A stretch of 64,000 nt of DNA, taken from contig JAZKYO010000030.1 in assembly GCA_045612185.1 (NCBI GenBank), positions 124,001 to 188,000 of the forward strand, in the 5' to 3' direction. Made by a program: the position numbers and the translations under genes. Positions 23,775 through 33,283 of the stretch are shown here, one piece after another (the stretch's first letter is position 1; the number at the start of each line of letters is the position of its first letter). The notes beneath the pieces were generated by a model. That model did not search any database and was not told where the DNA came from. It saw only the letters and a program-made list of their open reading frames with translations. This stretch comes from RGIG8775 sp045612185. GTDB lineage: Bacteria > Bacillota > Clostridia > Oscillospirales > CAG-272.

Positions 23775-25073
23775 TTAATTTTGAATTTCTTTAACGAATT
23801 TATTCCACTTAATAAGCGCAGCTACAAGGCAAAGCGAGGCTAATGCAAGGCAGACTATCCACATAAGCACTGTTTGCCAGAGTGGCAGGCGTTCAACAGC
23901 GTGGCTCATAGCGTAGGATGATATGGCGCTTCCTCCGTAGCCCACTGCGTTGGCAAGCCCCGAAACAGTCGCGGCAAATGCGAATTTTGAAAATTTCATA
24001 GGCACAAGCGACACGCTGTAATGACCGAAAGAAAGCTGGAGAATATAGACAAGTCCATAGGTAATCACAAATATTGCCGAGTCCACATAAGCCCCAAACA
24101 TATATCCGTCGCCCTTAGCAAGCGTAAGCACAAGCATTACAGCCATTGGCAAAAGCGAAGCCATCATTGAAAAGAGCGCGCTTTTCATATCGTTGCGCTT
24201 GAACACCTTTATATAAAGGAGGTTTCCAAAAACAACGCCGAGCGACCCCACTATGGGAATAACAGAGTCAAGCAGAGCCGCGCCAGCCGAGGAAAGTCCG
24301 TATTCCTTTGACAGTATGCTTGGAACAAGCTCCACAACTCCGTTAAGGAAAAGTCCGTAAACGAGCATCGCCGGAAGCATGAGGATAACTCCGCTTTTAC
24401 AAATCAAGCCGAAAAGCCCTTGCTTTTTTTCTGTGAGCTCTCCTTCAATCAGCTGCTCACGTGCTTCTTTAACTAAGTCTTTTTTTATGACAAGGCTTGC
24501 AGATATCCACAGAATTGCCACAGCAAGGATTATCGAGGACGCCATAAAAAAGACGTTTTGCCACCTTCCAAAGCTTATAGCAAGCCCCGACAGCCACGCA
24601 CAAGATGCTTTTCCAATCGGCGTACACAACGTAACCACAGTTATTGCGGTAAGCCTCACTTTAGTATGAAGAAGATTCGATATTATGTAGAATATAGGAC
24701 ACCACAGCATTGACTGTCCGAATCCGTTAAGTGCCCACACGAAAATTCTTATGGGCGTGGGCATATTGAGCATCATTGCCGCATTGGCGGCGGCAATTAT
24801 TAAAAGCCCGGTTCCCACAAGCACAAACGGCGGTCTTTTATCGGCGGCGGCTCCGTTTATAAGCTGACCAACCGCATAACAGCCAAAATATACCGCGCTG
24901 AGGATTCCCGCAGTTCCCACGTCGACAACGCCCTCCGCGAGCATAGTCGACCTTGCGTAGGCGAAATTTCCCCTTGCAATATAAACCGCACTGTACACCA
25001 AAAAGCACAGCGCGAACATCCATTTACTTGAAGAAAGCCCCGATTCACGGGGCTTTTGCTCATTAAGTTCCAT
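23775..25073 (-). CDS. MFS transporter (GlpT/UhpT-like OPA type)
   Basis: A 432-residue major facilitator with about 12 membrane segments: KWMFALCFLVYSAVYIARGNFAYARS at the first helix, GCYAVGQLINGAAADKRPP (loop 2-3 signature) and GFGQSMLWCPIFYIISNLL. This resembles organophosphate/antiporter-type carriers of sugar or glycerol phosphates. The start at ATG 25073 has GGAG six bases upstream; an in-frame TTG at 25085 lies further up. Last gene of the mreB-pepD-MFS unit. Substrate not determinable. Confidence 0.82.
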   Translation of the reverse strand: MELNEQKPRESGLSSSKWMFALCFLVYSAVYIARGNFAYARSTMLAEGVVDVGTAGILSAVYFGCYAVGQLINGAAADKRPPFVLVGTGLLIIAAANAAMMLNMPTPIRIFVWALNGFGQSMLWCPIFYIISNLLHTKVRLTAITVVTLCTPIGKASCAWLSGLAISFGRWQNVFFMASSIILAVAILWISASLVIKKDLVKEAREQLIEGELTEKKQGLFGLICKSGVILMLPAMLVYGLFLNGVVELVPSILSKEYGLSSAGAALLDSVIPIVGSLGVVFGNLLYIKVFKRNDMKSALFSMMASLLPMAVMLVLTLAKGDGYMFGAYVDSAIFVITYGLVYILQLSFGHYSVSLVPMKFSKFAFAATVSGLANAVGYGGSAISSYAMSHAVERLPLWQTVLMWIVCLALASLCLVAALIKWNKFVKEIQN

Positions 25074-25088
25074 TTTAAGCTCCAAATA

Positions 25089-26531
25089 CTATTTTTTCAG
25101 CATATACTCAAGCAAGTTCCAGAGCCTTTCGGCGGAGGCGATATTCAGCTTTTCGCCCGGAGAATGGAGCGCTATTATATCGGGACCTATGGAAATAATA
25201 TCCATATCGGGAATATTGGCGCGTATAAGTCCACACTCAAGACCCGCGTGTATTATCTCACAAGAGGCTTCTTTTCCAAAAAGCTCTTTATACGAGCTGA
25301 GATACGTCTCTCTTATGGGAGAAACCTTTGCGTAGCTCCAGCCTGTATATCTACCGAAATGACCTATCTCCGCACCCACAACGGCCGCAAAGCGGTCAAG
25401 CGCGTGCATTGAGTAATCAATTCTTTCGTCAATTCCCGAACGGGTAAGGTAAGTAACCTTCACCCAACCGTCCTGAGTTTCTATAACGCCCAGGTTTGCT
25501 GACCACTCCACAAGCCCTTGAACGTCAAGGCTCATTTCAATAACTCCGCAAGGAGTATTATTTACCGCAAGCAAAATTTTGCCTTCGCTTGTTTTATCCC
25601 AAACGCTGTCAAAATCGCAATGCTCCACAGTGCAATAAAAGCCTTTATCGTCATCGGATATTTCTTTGCTGAGTATTTTAGCTATTCCCTCTATCTCGTA
25701 AAGCGCAACGAAAAAATCGGGCACGCAGATTTCGGCAACGCACTCTCTGGGAATGGCGTTATCCTTGGATCCGCCGTTTATTGAGGAAATCGCAAAATCA
25801 ACTTTAAGCGCAAGCTCGGTAAGCAACCTGCCCATAAGGCGGTTAGCATTTCCTCTGCCCTTGTTGATATCCTCTCCCGAATGTCCGCCCGCAAGACCGC
25901 CAAGCTTTACACGAAGGCACGCACCGCTTTTGGGTTCACGCTTTATGGGAAGAACCATTTCACTTCTGACACCGCCCGCGCAGCCAACAACAGCCTTTCC
26001 CTCGGTTTCGCTGTCGATGTTTATCATTCTTCTTGATTTTACAGTTGAGAAATTAAACTTACCCGCGCCTATCATTCCAATCTCCTCGCCCGCGGTGAAA
26101 AGACACTCGATGGGGGGGTGAGAATCAAGCGCTCCGTCAAGAATAGCGAGCATAGCCGCAACGGCTATACCGTCATCCGCGCCAAGCGTAGTTCCCTTTG
26201 CGCGCAAAAAGCCCTCGTTATCCACGTACAGCTTAAGCGCGTCTTTGGTAAAGTCATGTTTTACGTTTCCGTCCTTTTCGCATACCATATCGGTATGTCC
26301 TTGAAGCATAAGCCAAGGCTCGTTTTCTCTGCCCACCGTGCCAGATTTTCTTACAAGGACGTTATTAGCCCCATCTTTAAAGCACTCAAGACCTCTGGCT
26401 TTAGCAAAAGTTTCGATATATTCCGCTATCTCCGCCTCATTATCCGAGCCGTGAGGAATCTTGCATATTTCCTCAAAATACTCAAACATAAGGGGCGCTA
26501 TATCACTGTTTACAATCTTCTTTTCTGCCAT
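25089..26531 (-). CDS. pepD: Aminoacyl-histidine dipeptidase (Xaa-His dipeptidase, M20 family)
   Basis: A 480-residue M20 metallopeptidase that cleaves dipeptides with a C-terminal histidine or other residue. Motifs: LQGHTDMVCEK (His and Asp metal ligands), GTTLGADDGIAVA (bridging Asp), TAGEEIGMIGA (catalytic Glu-Glu), and HAGLECGLI near the C-terminus. Length matches PepD. Start ATG 26531 is eleven bases past the mreB stop; an in-frame TTG at 26540 abuts that stop and cannot be excluded. Cytoplasmic. Confidence 0.93.
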   Translation of the reverse strand: MAEKKIVNSDIAPLMFEYFEEICKIPHGSDNEAEIAEYIETFAKARGLECFKDGANNVLVRKSGTVGRENEPWLMLQGHTDMVCEKDGNVKHDFTKDALKLYVDNEGFLRAKGTTLGADDGIAVAAMLAILDGALDSHPPIECLFTAGEEIGMIGAGKFNFSTVKSRRMINIDSETEGKAVVGCAGGVRSEMVLPIKREPKSGACLRVKLGGLAGGHSGEDINKGRGNANRLMGRLLTELALKVDFAISSINGGSKDNAIPRECVAEICVPDFFVALYEIEGIAKILSKEISDDDKGFYCTVEHCDFDSVWDKTSEGKILLAVNNTPCGVIEMSLDVQGLVEWSANLGVIETQDGWVKVTYLTRSGIDERIDYSMHALDRFAAVVGAEIGHFGRYTGWSYAKVSPIRETYLSSYKELFGKEASCEIIHAGLECGLIRANIPDMDIISIGPDIIALHSPGEKLNIASAERLWNLLEYMLKK

Positions 26532-26540
26532 AAATTCCAA

Positions 26541-27599
26541 TCACTTTCTGTTTCTCTGTTCTCTTGCCAAGCTGATAGCGTCGTCTTTTCCTTCCGCCAT
26601 CATGTCAAGCAGTTTTCCCATTCCTGCGGTTACGCAGGTAATGGCGCTTGGAGCTACCACTGTAGGTATACCCGTAATACGCTCTATAAGCTTATCAAGT
26701 CCGGGAAGCATACTTCCGCCCCCCGTCATAACAATTCCGGTGCCGGTTATATCCCTTACAAGCTCCGGTGGGGTTGACATTATCACTCTTGATATAGCCT
26801 CTATTATTGCCGTAACGGGTTGATAGAGCGCACCAAGCATTTCATTTGAGGTCAGGGTTACGTTTTTGGGAAGGCGCGTTCTTATGCACCGTCCTTTAAC
26901 GGTAATTTTCTTATTTTCCTTACTCTGTGAAAGCGTTCCGATTTTAATTTTTATCATTTCAGCGGTGGAATTACCTATAACAAGCTCGTGCTTTTCTCTG
27001 ACGTAGCGCATTATAGCCTCGTCAAAAGCATCGCCCGCTATCTTTATTGACTCGGAAGTCACTATTCCGTTAAGAGCTATAACGGCAATATCCGACGTAC
27101 CTCCGCCTATATCAACCACCATTTTGCCCTTTGGCTCGGAAACGTCTATTCCCGCGCCTATCGCGGCGGCAAGAGGTTCTTCAACAAGCAAGGTTTGTCT
27201 TGAGCCCGCCTGATTTATAGCGTCAAGCACCGCAAGCTCGTCAACGTCGGTTGCGCACGAGGGGATACAGACAAGCACCTTAGGCTTTACCCACGTGTTT
27301 CCGCAGGCTTTTTTGATATAATACTGCACCATTTGCTGGGTCACGTTATATCGGCTTATAACTCCCTCGCGCAAAGGTCTTACAACCTCATATTTTTCGG
27401 GAGTTCTGCCCTGTATTTTCCGCGCTTCCTCACCTACGAATTTTATAGTTTCTGTTTCCTTGTCCACTATCACAACCGAGGGCTCATGGAGAACTATTCC
27501 GCGCCCTTTGACATATACGAGCACGCTGACAGTACCCAAGTCTATACACACGTCACTGAATATTCCGTTTTTTATATTATCAAAAAACTTAGCGGCCAT
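26541..27599 (-). CDS. mreB: Rod shape-determining protein MreB/Mbl
   Basis: A 352-residue bacterial actin. Nucleotide-binding motifs: VCIDLGTVSVLVYVKGRGIVLHEPS (phosphate-1, with TVS for the usual TAN), VVDIGGGTSDIAVI (phosphate-2) and TGTGIVMTGGGSMLPGLD (adenosine). It organises lateral cell-wall synthesis. ATG 27599 follows GGAGG by four bases. No mreC or mreD follows, so this is an Mbl/MreBH-type locus outside a canonical mreBCD operon; instead pepD and an MFS gene follow. Confidence 0.93.
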   Translation of the reverse strand: MAAKFFDNIKNGIFSDVCIDLGTVSVLVYVKGRGIVLHEPSVVIVDKETETIKFVGEEARKIQGRTPEKYEVVRPLREGVISRYNVTQQMVQYYIKKACGNTWVKPKVLVCIPSCATDVDELAVLDAINQAGSRQTLLVEEPLAAAIGAGIDVSEPKGKMVVDIGGGTSDIAVIALNGIVTSESIKIAGDAFDEAIMRYVREKHELVIGNSTAEMIKIKIGTLSQSKENKKITVKGRCIRTRLPKNVTLTSNEMLGALYQPVTAIIEAISRVIMSTPPELVRDITGTGIVMTGGGSMLPGLDKLIERITGIPTVVAPSAITCVTAGMGKLLDMMAEGKDDAISLAREQRNRK

Positions 27600-27635
27600 A
27601 GCTCCTCCATACATATTTTTTATTTTGCAAATTAT

Positions 27636-27664
27636 ATTATACTATATATTTTTCAAAAAAGCAA
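27636..27664 (-). promoter_or_regulatory. Promoter of mreB-pepD-MFS
   Basis: Minus strand TTGCTT (27659-27664), a 17-base spacer and TATAAT (27636-27641), 36 bases before the mreB start. Confidence 0.7.
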
Positions 27665-27675
27665 TACGCATACGA

Positions 27676-28458
27676 TTATTTTTTACTTTTCTTTCCCGTT
27701 CTTGCCAAAGTCACAGCAACTATACGCCCCGAAAAATGACGTTTAAGTGCCGAAACGCAACCGTAAAGGCTTGCCCCCGACGTCATAACGTCGTCTACAA
27801 GGAAAACGCTGTCAATCTCTTTCAGCATTTCAAGTGCGCCAAGGTTCACGCCGTACAGATTTTGAGCGTTATCCTTTCTTTGCGCAAGATTCAGCTTCTT
27901 TTGCTCGACTCTCGAAGTGCTCTTTCTCACAAACAGCTTTACGCAAGGTATACCAAGCTTTTTCGCCAGCCTTACGGCAATTTCCTTTGATTGGTCAAAG
28001 CCAAGCAGGCGCTTTGTTTTCCCACTTCTTGGTACGTAGGCTACCACCGCCTTGTTACTGACCATTCGGTCAATCCTTGCTTTAGCGGGATACGAAAGTT
28101 GCGTCGCAAAATAATTTAACGCGCGGTTATTCTTATGTCTTTTCAGATACAGCACAGCGTTTTTTCCGACACTTCGCGCTCCAGATGAATAGTTTACAAG
28201 CTTGATATAATCCTCAACTCCGCTTTTGTCAAGCATTGGAGCCCCGCAGTTACAAAGCGTCATTTCAAGACCGCAATCGGGGCATTCATCAAGCTTTTCA
28301 AGCTCCCATTTACTGCGGCATTTTTCACAAAACGGGATTTCACACAGGTCAAGCATATCTTTCTGTATAAACTCTCCGCACGAAACGCATTTTGGCGGAA
28401 ACAAAAGATTTACCACAACTGTAAGAACTTTTCCTATCGACTTGCCAAGCTTACTCAT
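27676..28458 (-). CDS. comF: ComF-family phosphoribosyltransferase-like protein
   Basis: A 260-residue ComF homologue. The N-terminal zinc ribbon has paired cysteines (KCVSCGEF, FCEKCRSKW, CPDCG, CNCG), followed by a phosphoribosyltransferase domain with SVFLVDDVMTSGASLYGC (PRPP loop) near the C-terminus. ComF proteins act in DNA uptake during transformation. Its ATG overlaps the recD2 stop (ATGA), so the two are co-translated. Confidence 0.9.
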   Translation of the reverse strand: MSKLGKSIGKVLTVVVNLLFPPKCVSCGEFIQKDMLDLCEIPFCEKCRSKWELEKLDECPDCGLEMTLCNCGAPMLDKSGVEDYIKLVNYSSGARSVGKNAVLYLKRHKNNRALNYFATQLSYPAKARIDRMVSNKAVVAYVPRSGKTKRLLGFDQSKEIAVRLAKKLGIPCVKLFVRKSTSRVEQKKLNLAQRKDNAQNLYGVNLGALEMLKEIDSVFLVDDVMTSGASLYGCVSALKRHFSGRIVAVTLARTGKKSKK

Positions 28459-30677
28459 TTTGCCAATCTCTTTCCGAGGCAGGTGTAACGCATAGTCTGT
28501 CTGTTATTGGAAACCATTGTTTTAACGATATCCTCACGACCTACTACTATAACCATTTTTTGCGCTCTCGTTACGGCTGTATAAAACAAATTTCTTGTCA
28601 AAAGCATGGGAGGCGCTTGATAGGCAGGGATAATTATTATGGGGTATTCGCTTCCCTGACTTTTATGAACTGTTATGGCATAAGCATGTTCAAGGTCCTC
28701 AAGCATATTGAAGTCGTAATCAACGTATCTGTCGTCAAAGCGAATTGTCATATACTTTTCTCTGGCAACTATATCGGTAATTTCACCTATGTCGCCGTTG
28801 AATATTCCAAGCCCCGTCTGGGTATCCTTAGTCCATTCGATCTGATAATTATTCTTTGTCTGCATTACCTTATCGCCTACGCGGAAAGTTCGTCCGCGGT
28901 GAGCGTAGCCGTCATTTTTTCCCTTGGGCGGGTTAAGCGTACTTTGCAGCTGCACGTTAAGATTATCCGTACCGCCAGCGCCTTTTCTTGATGGGGTTAT
29001 AACCTGAATTCCGTTTGACGCGGTCAGTCCATAGGCTTTTGGCAGTCTGTTCTTGCACAAGTCCACAACTGTTGACGCTATTTCAAGATCACTTTTTCTT
29101 GGAAGAAAAAAGAAATCGTTATCGGTCACGTTAAGCACCGGCATTTCGCCCAAATTTATTCTATGGGCGTTGGTTATAATAAGGCTTTTTTCGGCTTGTC
29201 TGAAAATTTCGGTCAGTTCAACCGTTGCAAATCTTTTGCTGTCGATAAGGTCGCGCAAAACGTTGCCCGCCCCCACAGAAGGCAACTGATTGGCGTCCCC
29301 GATAATAATCAGTCTGGCACCCGGCTTTATTGCCTTTAAAAGCGCGCAGAAAAGCGGGGTATCAGCCATTGACACCTCGTCGATTACAATAACGTTTTCA
29401 TCAAGGTAGTTTTTATCGTCGCGCAAGAAGCAAAAGCCACCCGAGTCATAATTCATCTCAAGCATTCGGTGAATGGTTTTCGCCTCGCTTGAGGTTGATT
29501 CCGAAAGCCTTTTTGCAGCTCGTCCCGTAGGCGCGGCAAGTGCTACCTTCAGTCCCATTCCCTTGAATATTTTCAAAACCGCTTTGACTACCGTGGTTTT
29601 TCCCGTACCCGGACCGCCCGTAAGAATCATTACGCCGTTGCTCATTGCTTCTATAATGGCACGGCGCTGAAGATCGGCGTATCTGATGCCGTTTTCAAGC
29701 TCTTCCCTTGCTATGTATCTGTGTATATCGGCAACGTCTATATTGACGCACCCTTTATCTATTCTCAACAGCTTATCGGCTATAAATCTTTCGCTATCGT
29801 ACATTTCTTTGTCAAAGACGTAATTTACCCCGTCATAGACAGAATGTGCAATTTTTTGCAGGCTTTGGAGCGCGTCGATAGCGTTTACAACCTTTTCCTC
29901 ACTTACTCCAAGCATCATGGTTGAAGCGCCTACAAGCTTATCGTAAGGCAGGCAGGTATGGCCGTTCTGCCCCGCGTTATAAGTAAGAACATACCTTACA
30001 CCGCTCATTATTCTGTCAACAGAATCATCCTCAAATCCAAGAGATTTGGCAATTTCGTCGGCTTTTTCAAATCCGATTCCGTCAATTTCCTCGCACAGCT
30101 TGTAGGGGTTATTTTTAGCAATATCAACTGATTTTCCGCCCCATTTCTGGTATATCTTAACGGTCATCGTTGTGCCAAAGTAGTTCTTGAAAAACATCAT
30201 TGACGCGCGCATTCCCGCTTTTTTCTTGAAGTCCTCGGATATTTCAAGCGCCTTCTTCATAGTTATTCCGTTAATGTCGGCAAGCCATTCGGGGTGATTT
30301 TCTATAACGTCAAATGTATCCTCTCCAAACCGCTCAACAATTCTTTGGGCGGTTTTAGGTCCGATACCCTTGATTACGCTTGAAGAAAGATATTTCAAAA
30401 TAGCCGCAGAATCGGCGGGCATTATTTTTTCGTATTCCTCCACCTTAAACTGCGCCCCGTATTTGGGATTGTTTACCCATCTGCCGTAAACGGTCATCGA
30501 GTCCCCCTCGCAAACGTACGGAACAGTACCGACGACCGTAACTATTTCATTTGTATCTATGGCAAAATCCAATATAGCGTATCCGTTTTCTTCGTTACTG
30601 TAAACTATATTCTCGACAATACCCGAAAAGCTTTCCAGCTTTTCACTGCCTGCCGAATTCTCTTCTGCAAAAGTCAT
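28455..30677 (-). CDS. recD2: RecD2-type ATP-dependent DNA helicase
   Basis: A 740-residue superfamily 1B helicase. The N-terminal half has OB-like and helix-hairpin-helix repeats (IKGIGPKTAQRIVERFG, INGITMKKALEI, EIDGIGFEKADEI). The motor has Walker A GGPGTGKTT (about 355), DEVSM (Walker B), GDANQLPSVGAG (motif III) and AITVHKSQGSEYPIIIIP (motif VI region). RecD2 is a 5'-3' helicase in DNA repair in bacteria. A GGAGG site precedes the ATG. It lies in the metK-small protein-recD2-comF run. Confidence 0.95.
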   Translation of the reverse strand: MTFAEENSAGSEKLESFSGIVENIVYSNEENGYAILDFAIDTNEIVTVVGTVPYVCEGDSMTVYGRWVNNPKYGAQFKVEEYEKIMPADSAAILKYLSSSVIKGIGPKTAQRIVERFGEDTFDVIENHPEWLADINGITMKKALEISEDFKKKAGMRASMMFFKNYFGTTMTVKIYQKWGGKSVDIAKNNPYKLCEEIDGIGFEKADEIAKSLGFEDDSVDRIMSGVRYVLTYNAGQNGHTCLPYDKLVGASTMMLGVSEEKVVNAIDALQSLQKIAHSVYDGVNYVFDKEMYDSERFIADKLLRIDKGCVNIDVADIHRYIAREELENGIRYADLQRRAIIEAMSNGVMILTGGPGTGKTTVVKAVLKIFKGMGLKVALAAPTGRAAKRLSESTSSEAKTIHRMLEMNYDSGGFCFLRDDKNYLDENVIVIDEVSMADTPLFCALLKAIKPGARLIIIGDANQLPSVGAGNVLRDLIDSKRFATVELTEIFRQAEKSLIITNAHRINLGEMPVLNVTDNDFFFLPRKSDLEIASTVVDLCKNRLPKAYGLTASNGIQVITPSRKGAGGTDNLNVQLQSTLNPPKGKNDGYAHRGRTFRVGDKVMQTKNNYQIEWTKDTQTGLGIFNGDIGEITDIVAREKYMTIRFDDRYVDYDFNMLEDLEHAYAITVHKSQGSEYPIIIIPAYQAPPMLLTRNLFYTAVTRAQKMVIVVGREDIVKTMVSNNRQTMRYTCLGKRLAK

Positions 30678-30689
30678 CTTACCTCCGTT

Positions 30690-30986
30690 TTATTCTACAA
30701 AATAATACTTTATCCGTTTGCCTTCGAGCTTACGCAAAAGCTCGTCGTCTCGATACTTATTTTTTACAAGAACCGCTATTTCTCTACCGCCCCAAACAAG
30801 GCAGGTGTTTTTAGCCTCGTTGATATAGTCCTCTATATGCTCAACCGTGTCTTTACTGTCCACCTCGATTGTAACACACACGTTATCGTATCCAAACCAA
30901 ACAGCACCAACGAGTTTCACAAGACAAAAAACACCGAAAAATGCTAAAAAAGCTACAATTATTTCCAAAAAGACCTCGAAATACAT
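30690..30986 (-). CDS. Hypothetical membrane-anchored small protein
   Basis: 98 residues with one N-terminal hydrophobic helix (EVFLEIIVAFLAFFGVFCLVK-like, residues 4-24) and a soluble alpha/beta tail (VCVTIEVDSKDTVEHIEDY). An AGGAGG site lies seven to eight bases before the ATG. It sits between metK and recD2 with 12 bases to recD2, so it is in the same transcript. I do not recognise the family. Confidence 0.75.
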   Translation of the reverse strand: MYFEVFLEIIVAFLAFFGVFCLVKLVGAVWFGYDNVCVTIEVDSKDTVEHIEDYINEAKNTCLVWGGREIAVLVKNKYRDDELLRKLEGKRIKYYFVE

Positions 30987-31035
30987 AGATTTATCCTCCT
31001 AACACAAAGGATATGCATTTCAAGGTCAAATTGTT

Positions 31036-32220
31036 TTACTTAAGAAGCTCCGCCTTCAATATTTCGGCAAGGTCGGTCTTTTCCCAGTTTACGCCGAGAT
31101 CCTCTCTGCCCATATGTCCGTATGCTGCAAGCTCGGAGTAGATTGGCTTGCGAAGGTCAAACTTTTTGATGATAGCCGCGGGGCGAAGGTCAACGTATTT
31201 GTCAACCGCCTCGGCAATCTTTGCCTCGTCAACAACTGCAGTTCCAAAGGTATCCACGAGAACAGAAACGGGCTTTGCTACACCGATTGCGTAGGCAACC
31301 TGAACCTCACACTTCTTTGCAAGTCCCGCAGCGACTACGTTCTTTGCTATATATCTTGCCGCGTAAGAAGCGGAACGGTCAACCTTTGTAGGGTCTTTAC
31401 CCGAAAAAGCTCCGCCGCCGTGGCGAGAATATCCGCCGTATGTATCAACGATAATTTTTCTGCCGGTAAGACCCGTATCACCTGCGGGACCGCCTACAAC
31501 AAAACGTCCCGTGGGATTCACGTATATCTTTGTATTTTCGTCAAAAAGCTCAGCGGGAACGATAGGCTTAATAACGTTCTCAATAATGTCATTACGAATT
31601 GTATCAAGCTCGACATCAGCACTATGCTGAGAGGAAACTACTACTGTATCGACCCTTGCAGGTACGCCGTCCACGTATTCCACGGTAACCTGTGTTTTTC
31701 CGTCGGGACGGAGATACGAGAGAGTGCCGTCCTTTCTCACGTCGGTAAGTTTCTTAGCCATTTTATGAGCAAGAGATATCGGGAGAGGCATAAGCTCAGG
31801 GGTTTCGTCGCAAGCGTAACCGAACATAAGTCCCTGGTCGCCCGCACCGGTATCGTACTCGTCAGCGGTTTCGCCGCCTTTAGCCTCATATGATTTATCT
31901 ACGCCCAACGCGATATCGGGAGACTGCTCGTGGATAGAGTTAAGAACAGCGCAAGAATCGCAATCAAATCCATATTTTGCACGGTCATATCCTATCTTTC
32001 TGACAGTTTCTCTAACAATTCCTTGAATATCAACATAAGCATTGGTTGTGATTTCACCCATAACCATAACGAGACCTGTTGTACAGCAGGTTTCGCAAGC
32101 TACGCGCGAGCTGGGATCCTGACGAAGGATATCATCAAGTATAGCATCGGATATTTTATCACATATTTTGTCGGGATGCCCTTCGGTTACAGATTCACTT
32201 GTAAAAAGTATTCTTTCCAT
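31036..32220 (-). CDS. metK: S-adenosylmethionine synthetase
   Basis: A 394-residue MetK that makes SAM from methionine and ATP. Motifs: FTSESVTEGHPDKICDKISDAILD at the N-terminus, GAGDQGLMFGYA (about 120) and GGGAFSGKDPTKVDRSAAY-like GGGAFSGKDPTKVDRSASY (about 265), all canonical. Expression is controlled by the SAM-I riboswitch just upstream, giving feedback by its product. The transcript may continue into the 98-residue gene, recD2 and comF. Confidence 0.97.
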   Translation of the reverse strand: MERILFTSESVTEGHPDKICDKISDAILDDILRQDPSSRVACETCCTTGLVMVMGEITTNAYVDIQGIVRETVRKIGYDRAKYGFDCDSCAVLNSIHEQSPDIALGVDKSYEAKGGETADEYDTGAGDQGLMFGYACDETPELMPLPISLAHKMAKKLTDVRKDGTLSYLRPDGKTQVTVEYVDGVPARVDTVVVSSQHSADVELDTIRNDIIENVIKPIVPAELFDENTKIYVNPTGRFVVGGPAGDTGLTGRKIIVDTYGGYSRHGGGAFSGKDPTKVDRSASYAARYIAKNVVAAGLAKKCEVQVAYAIGVAKPVSVLVDTFGTAVVDEAKIAEAVDKYVDLRPAAIIKKFDLRKPIYSELAAYGHMGREDLGVNWEKTDLAEILKAELLK

Positions 32221-32265
32221 TTACTAATTCCTTTCTTTTTTTCAACTGAGTAAAGGCAGAAAAAA

Positions 32266-32285
32266 GCCCTCCACCGAGGGAGGAC
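32266..32285 (-). terminator. Expression-platform terminator of SAM riboswitch
   Basis: Minus strand stem GTCCTCC / GGAGGGC around CTCGGT, followed by six T (32260-32265), 40 bases before metK. It would form when SAM is bound. Confidence 0.8.
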
Positions 32286-32290
32286 GCAAG

Positions 32291-32374
32291 TCTCATCTCT
32301 CGGGATTTAGCACCTTGCGCACACGCAGGTTGCCGGGTTTCATAGTGCCAGTCACTCCACCACTCTTGATAAGA
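32291..32374 (-). promoter_or_regulatory. SAM-I (S-box) riboswitch aptamer
   Basis: The minus strand reads CTTATCAAGAG, then GGTGGAGTGACTGGC, CTATGAAACCCGGCAACC, GGTGCTAAATCC and GAGAGATGAG: the full set of conserved S-box segments. P1 pairs CTTATC with GATGAG. It precedes metK with a terminator hairpin, as expected for transcriptional repression by SAM. Confidence 0.95.
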
Positions 32375-32390
32375 TTTATATTACCTATAT

Positions 32391-32419
32391 ATTATATCAT
32401 ATAAAAACATATTTTTCAA
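32391..32419 (-). promoter_or_regulatory. Promoter of metK transcript
   Basis: Minus strand TTGAAA (32414-32419), a 17-base spacer and TATAAT (32391-32396), just upstream of the SAM aptamer. Confidence 0.8.
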
Positions 32420-32445
32420 TAGTTTTTTACAAAAAAAGAAAAAAA

Positions 32446-32474
32446 GAATTGCGAGTTTACAAACCTCGCAATTC
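32446..32474 (-). terminator. Terminator of ribU
   Basis: Minus strand stem GAATTGCGAG / CTCGCAATTC (32465-32474 / 32446-32455) followed by a long T-rich run. It lies between ribU and the metK promoter. Confidence 0.85.
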
Positions 32475-32533
32475 AGCATTATATTCCATGTACAACAATA
32501 CATTTTCATGCATCTGCGTTATGCGCACTCAAT

Positions 32534-33199
32534 TTACGCCATAACAGCAAACATTACAATTATCGCTGCCGCAGTTATAGCCAATGCGCACAACAGCAAT
32601 ACAACGGTAGTTTTATCAAATTTAAGTTTTTCGTCCTCTTTTCTTTGCACGGCGTGAACAGCTTTTAGAGCATTGGACACAGGTTTATAAAAACCTATAA
32701 CCAGCCCCGCGTTTGCCATAGCCTTAAGAAAGTTAAACGGAAGCAGAATAGTGGGTATCAATTTTAACACTTCTTCAGTTGTCGACTTCATAAAATACGG
32801 TGTTATAAGTATATTGGCAAGAAGCATCATTGAAGTTGTGGCAAACACCGAGGCCACAAGTCCAATTATACCTCCAAGCATAGTTTTCTTATATTTATAT
32901 ATAAGACTCGCAACCGCTGCGAAGGTAGCCGAACTCAAGAAATTCATTATAAGCCCATAAATACCGGTTTCGCTGATAGTGATAAACTCGATAAATGCGA
33001 CCAATCCGGATATAACCACACCCGCAAGCGGTCCAAATGACATTGATGCCAAAGTTATTATTGCATCCTTAACGTCGAATGTTAAAAACATGATCTTAGG
33101 ATGAACAATCAATGTAGAAGCGTAAGCAAGCGCTGTAAACAACGCCATAAAAACTAATTTTCTTACTCTCATTTGAGAGTTTATCATTTTATCGTTCAT
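32534..33199 (-). CDS. ribU: Riboflavin ECF transporter substrate-binding S component
   Basis: A 221-residue integral membrane protein with about six segments. It begins with the charged MNDKMINSQMRVRKLVFMALFTALAYAST typical of ECF S components, and contains HPKIMFLTFDVKDAIITLASMSFGPLAGV, similar to RibU. The FMN riboswitch directly upstream is strong independent support for a flavin substrate. It needs the shared energising module (EcfA, EcfA', EcfT), which is not in this window. I choose ATG 33199 with GAAAGGG upstream over the ATG at 33214, which lacks a site. Confidence 0.93.
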   Translation of the reverse strand: MNDKMINSQMRVRKLVFMALFTALAYASTLIVHPKIMFLTFDVKDAIITLASMSFGPLAGVVISGLVAFIEFITISETGIYGLIMNFLSSATFAAVASLIYKYKKTMLGGIIGLVASVFATTSMMLLANILITPYFMKSTTEEVLKLIPTILLPFNFLKAMANAGLVIGFYKPVSNALKAVHAVQRKEDEKLKFDKTTVVLLLCALAITAAAIIVMFAVMA

Positions 33200-33251
33200 A
33201 ATTTTCCCTTTCATTTTTCAAGGGGAAAGAGATTATTTACATATGTAAAAA

Positions 33252-33268
33252 GCGCCCTAAGGGGGCGC
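33252..33268 (-). terminator. Expression-platform terminator of FMN riboswitch
   Basis: Minus strand stem GCGCCC / GGGCGC (33263-33268 / 33252-33257) with a five-base loop and a T run (33246-33251), between aptamer and ribU. Confidence 0.8.
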
Positions 33269-33283
33269 AATAATCCTGCTTTT

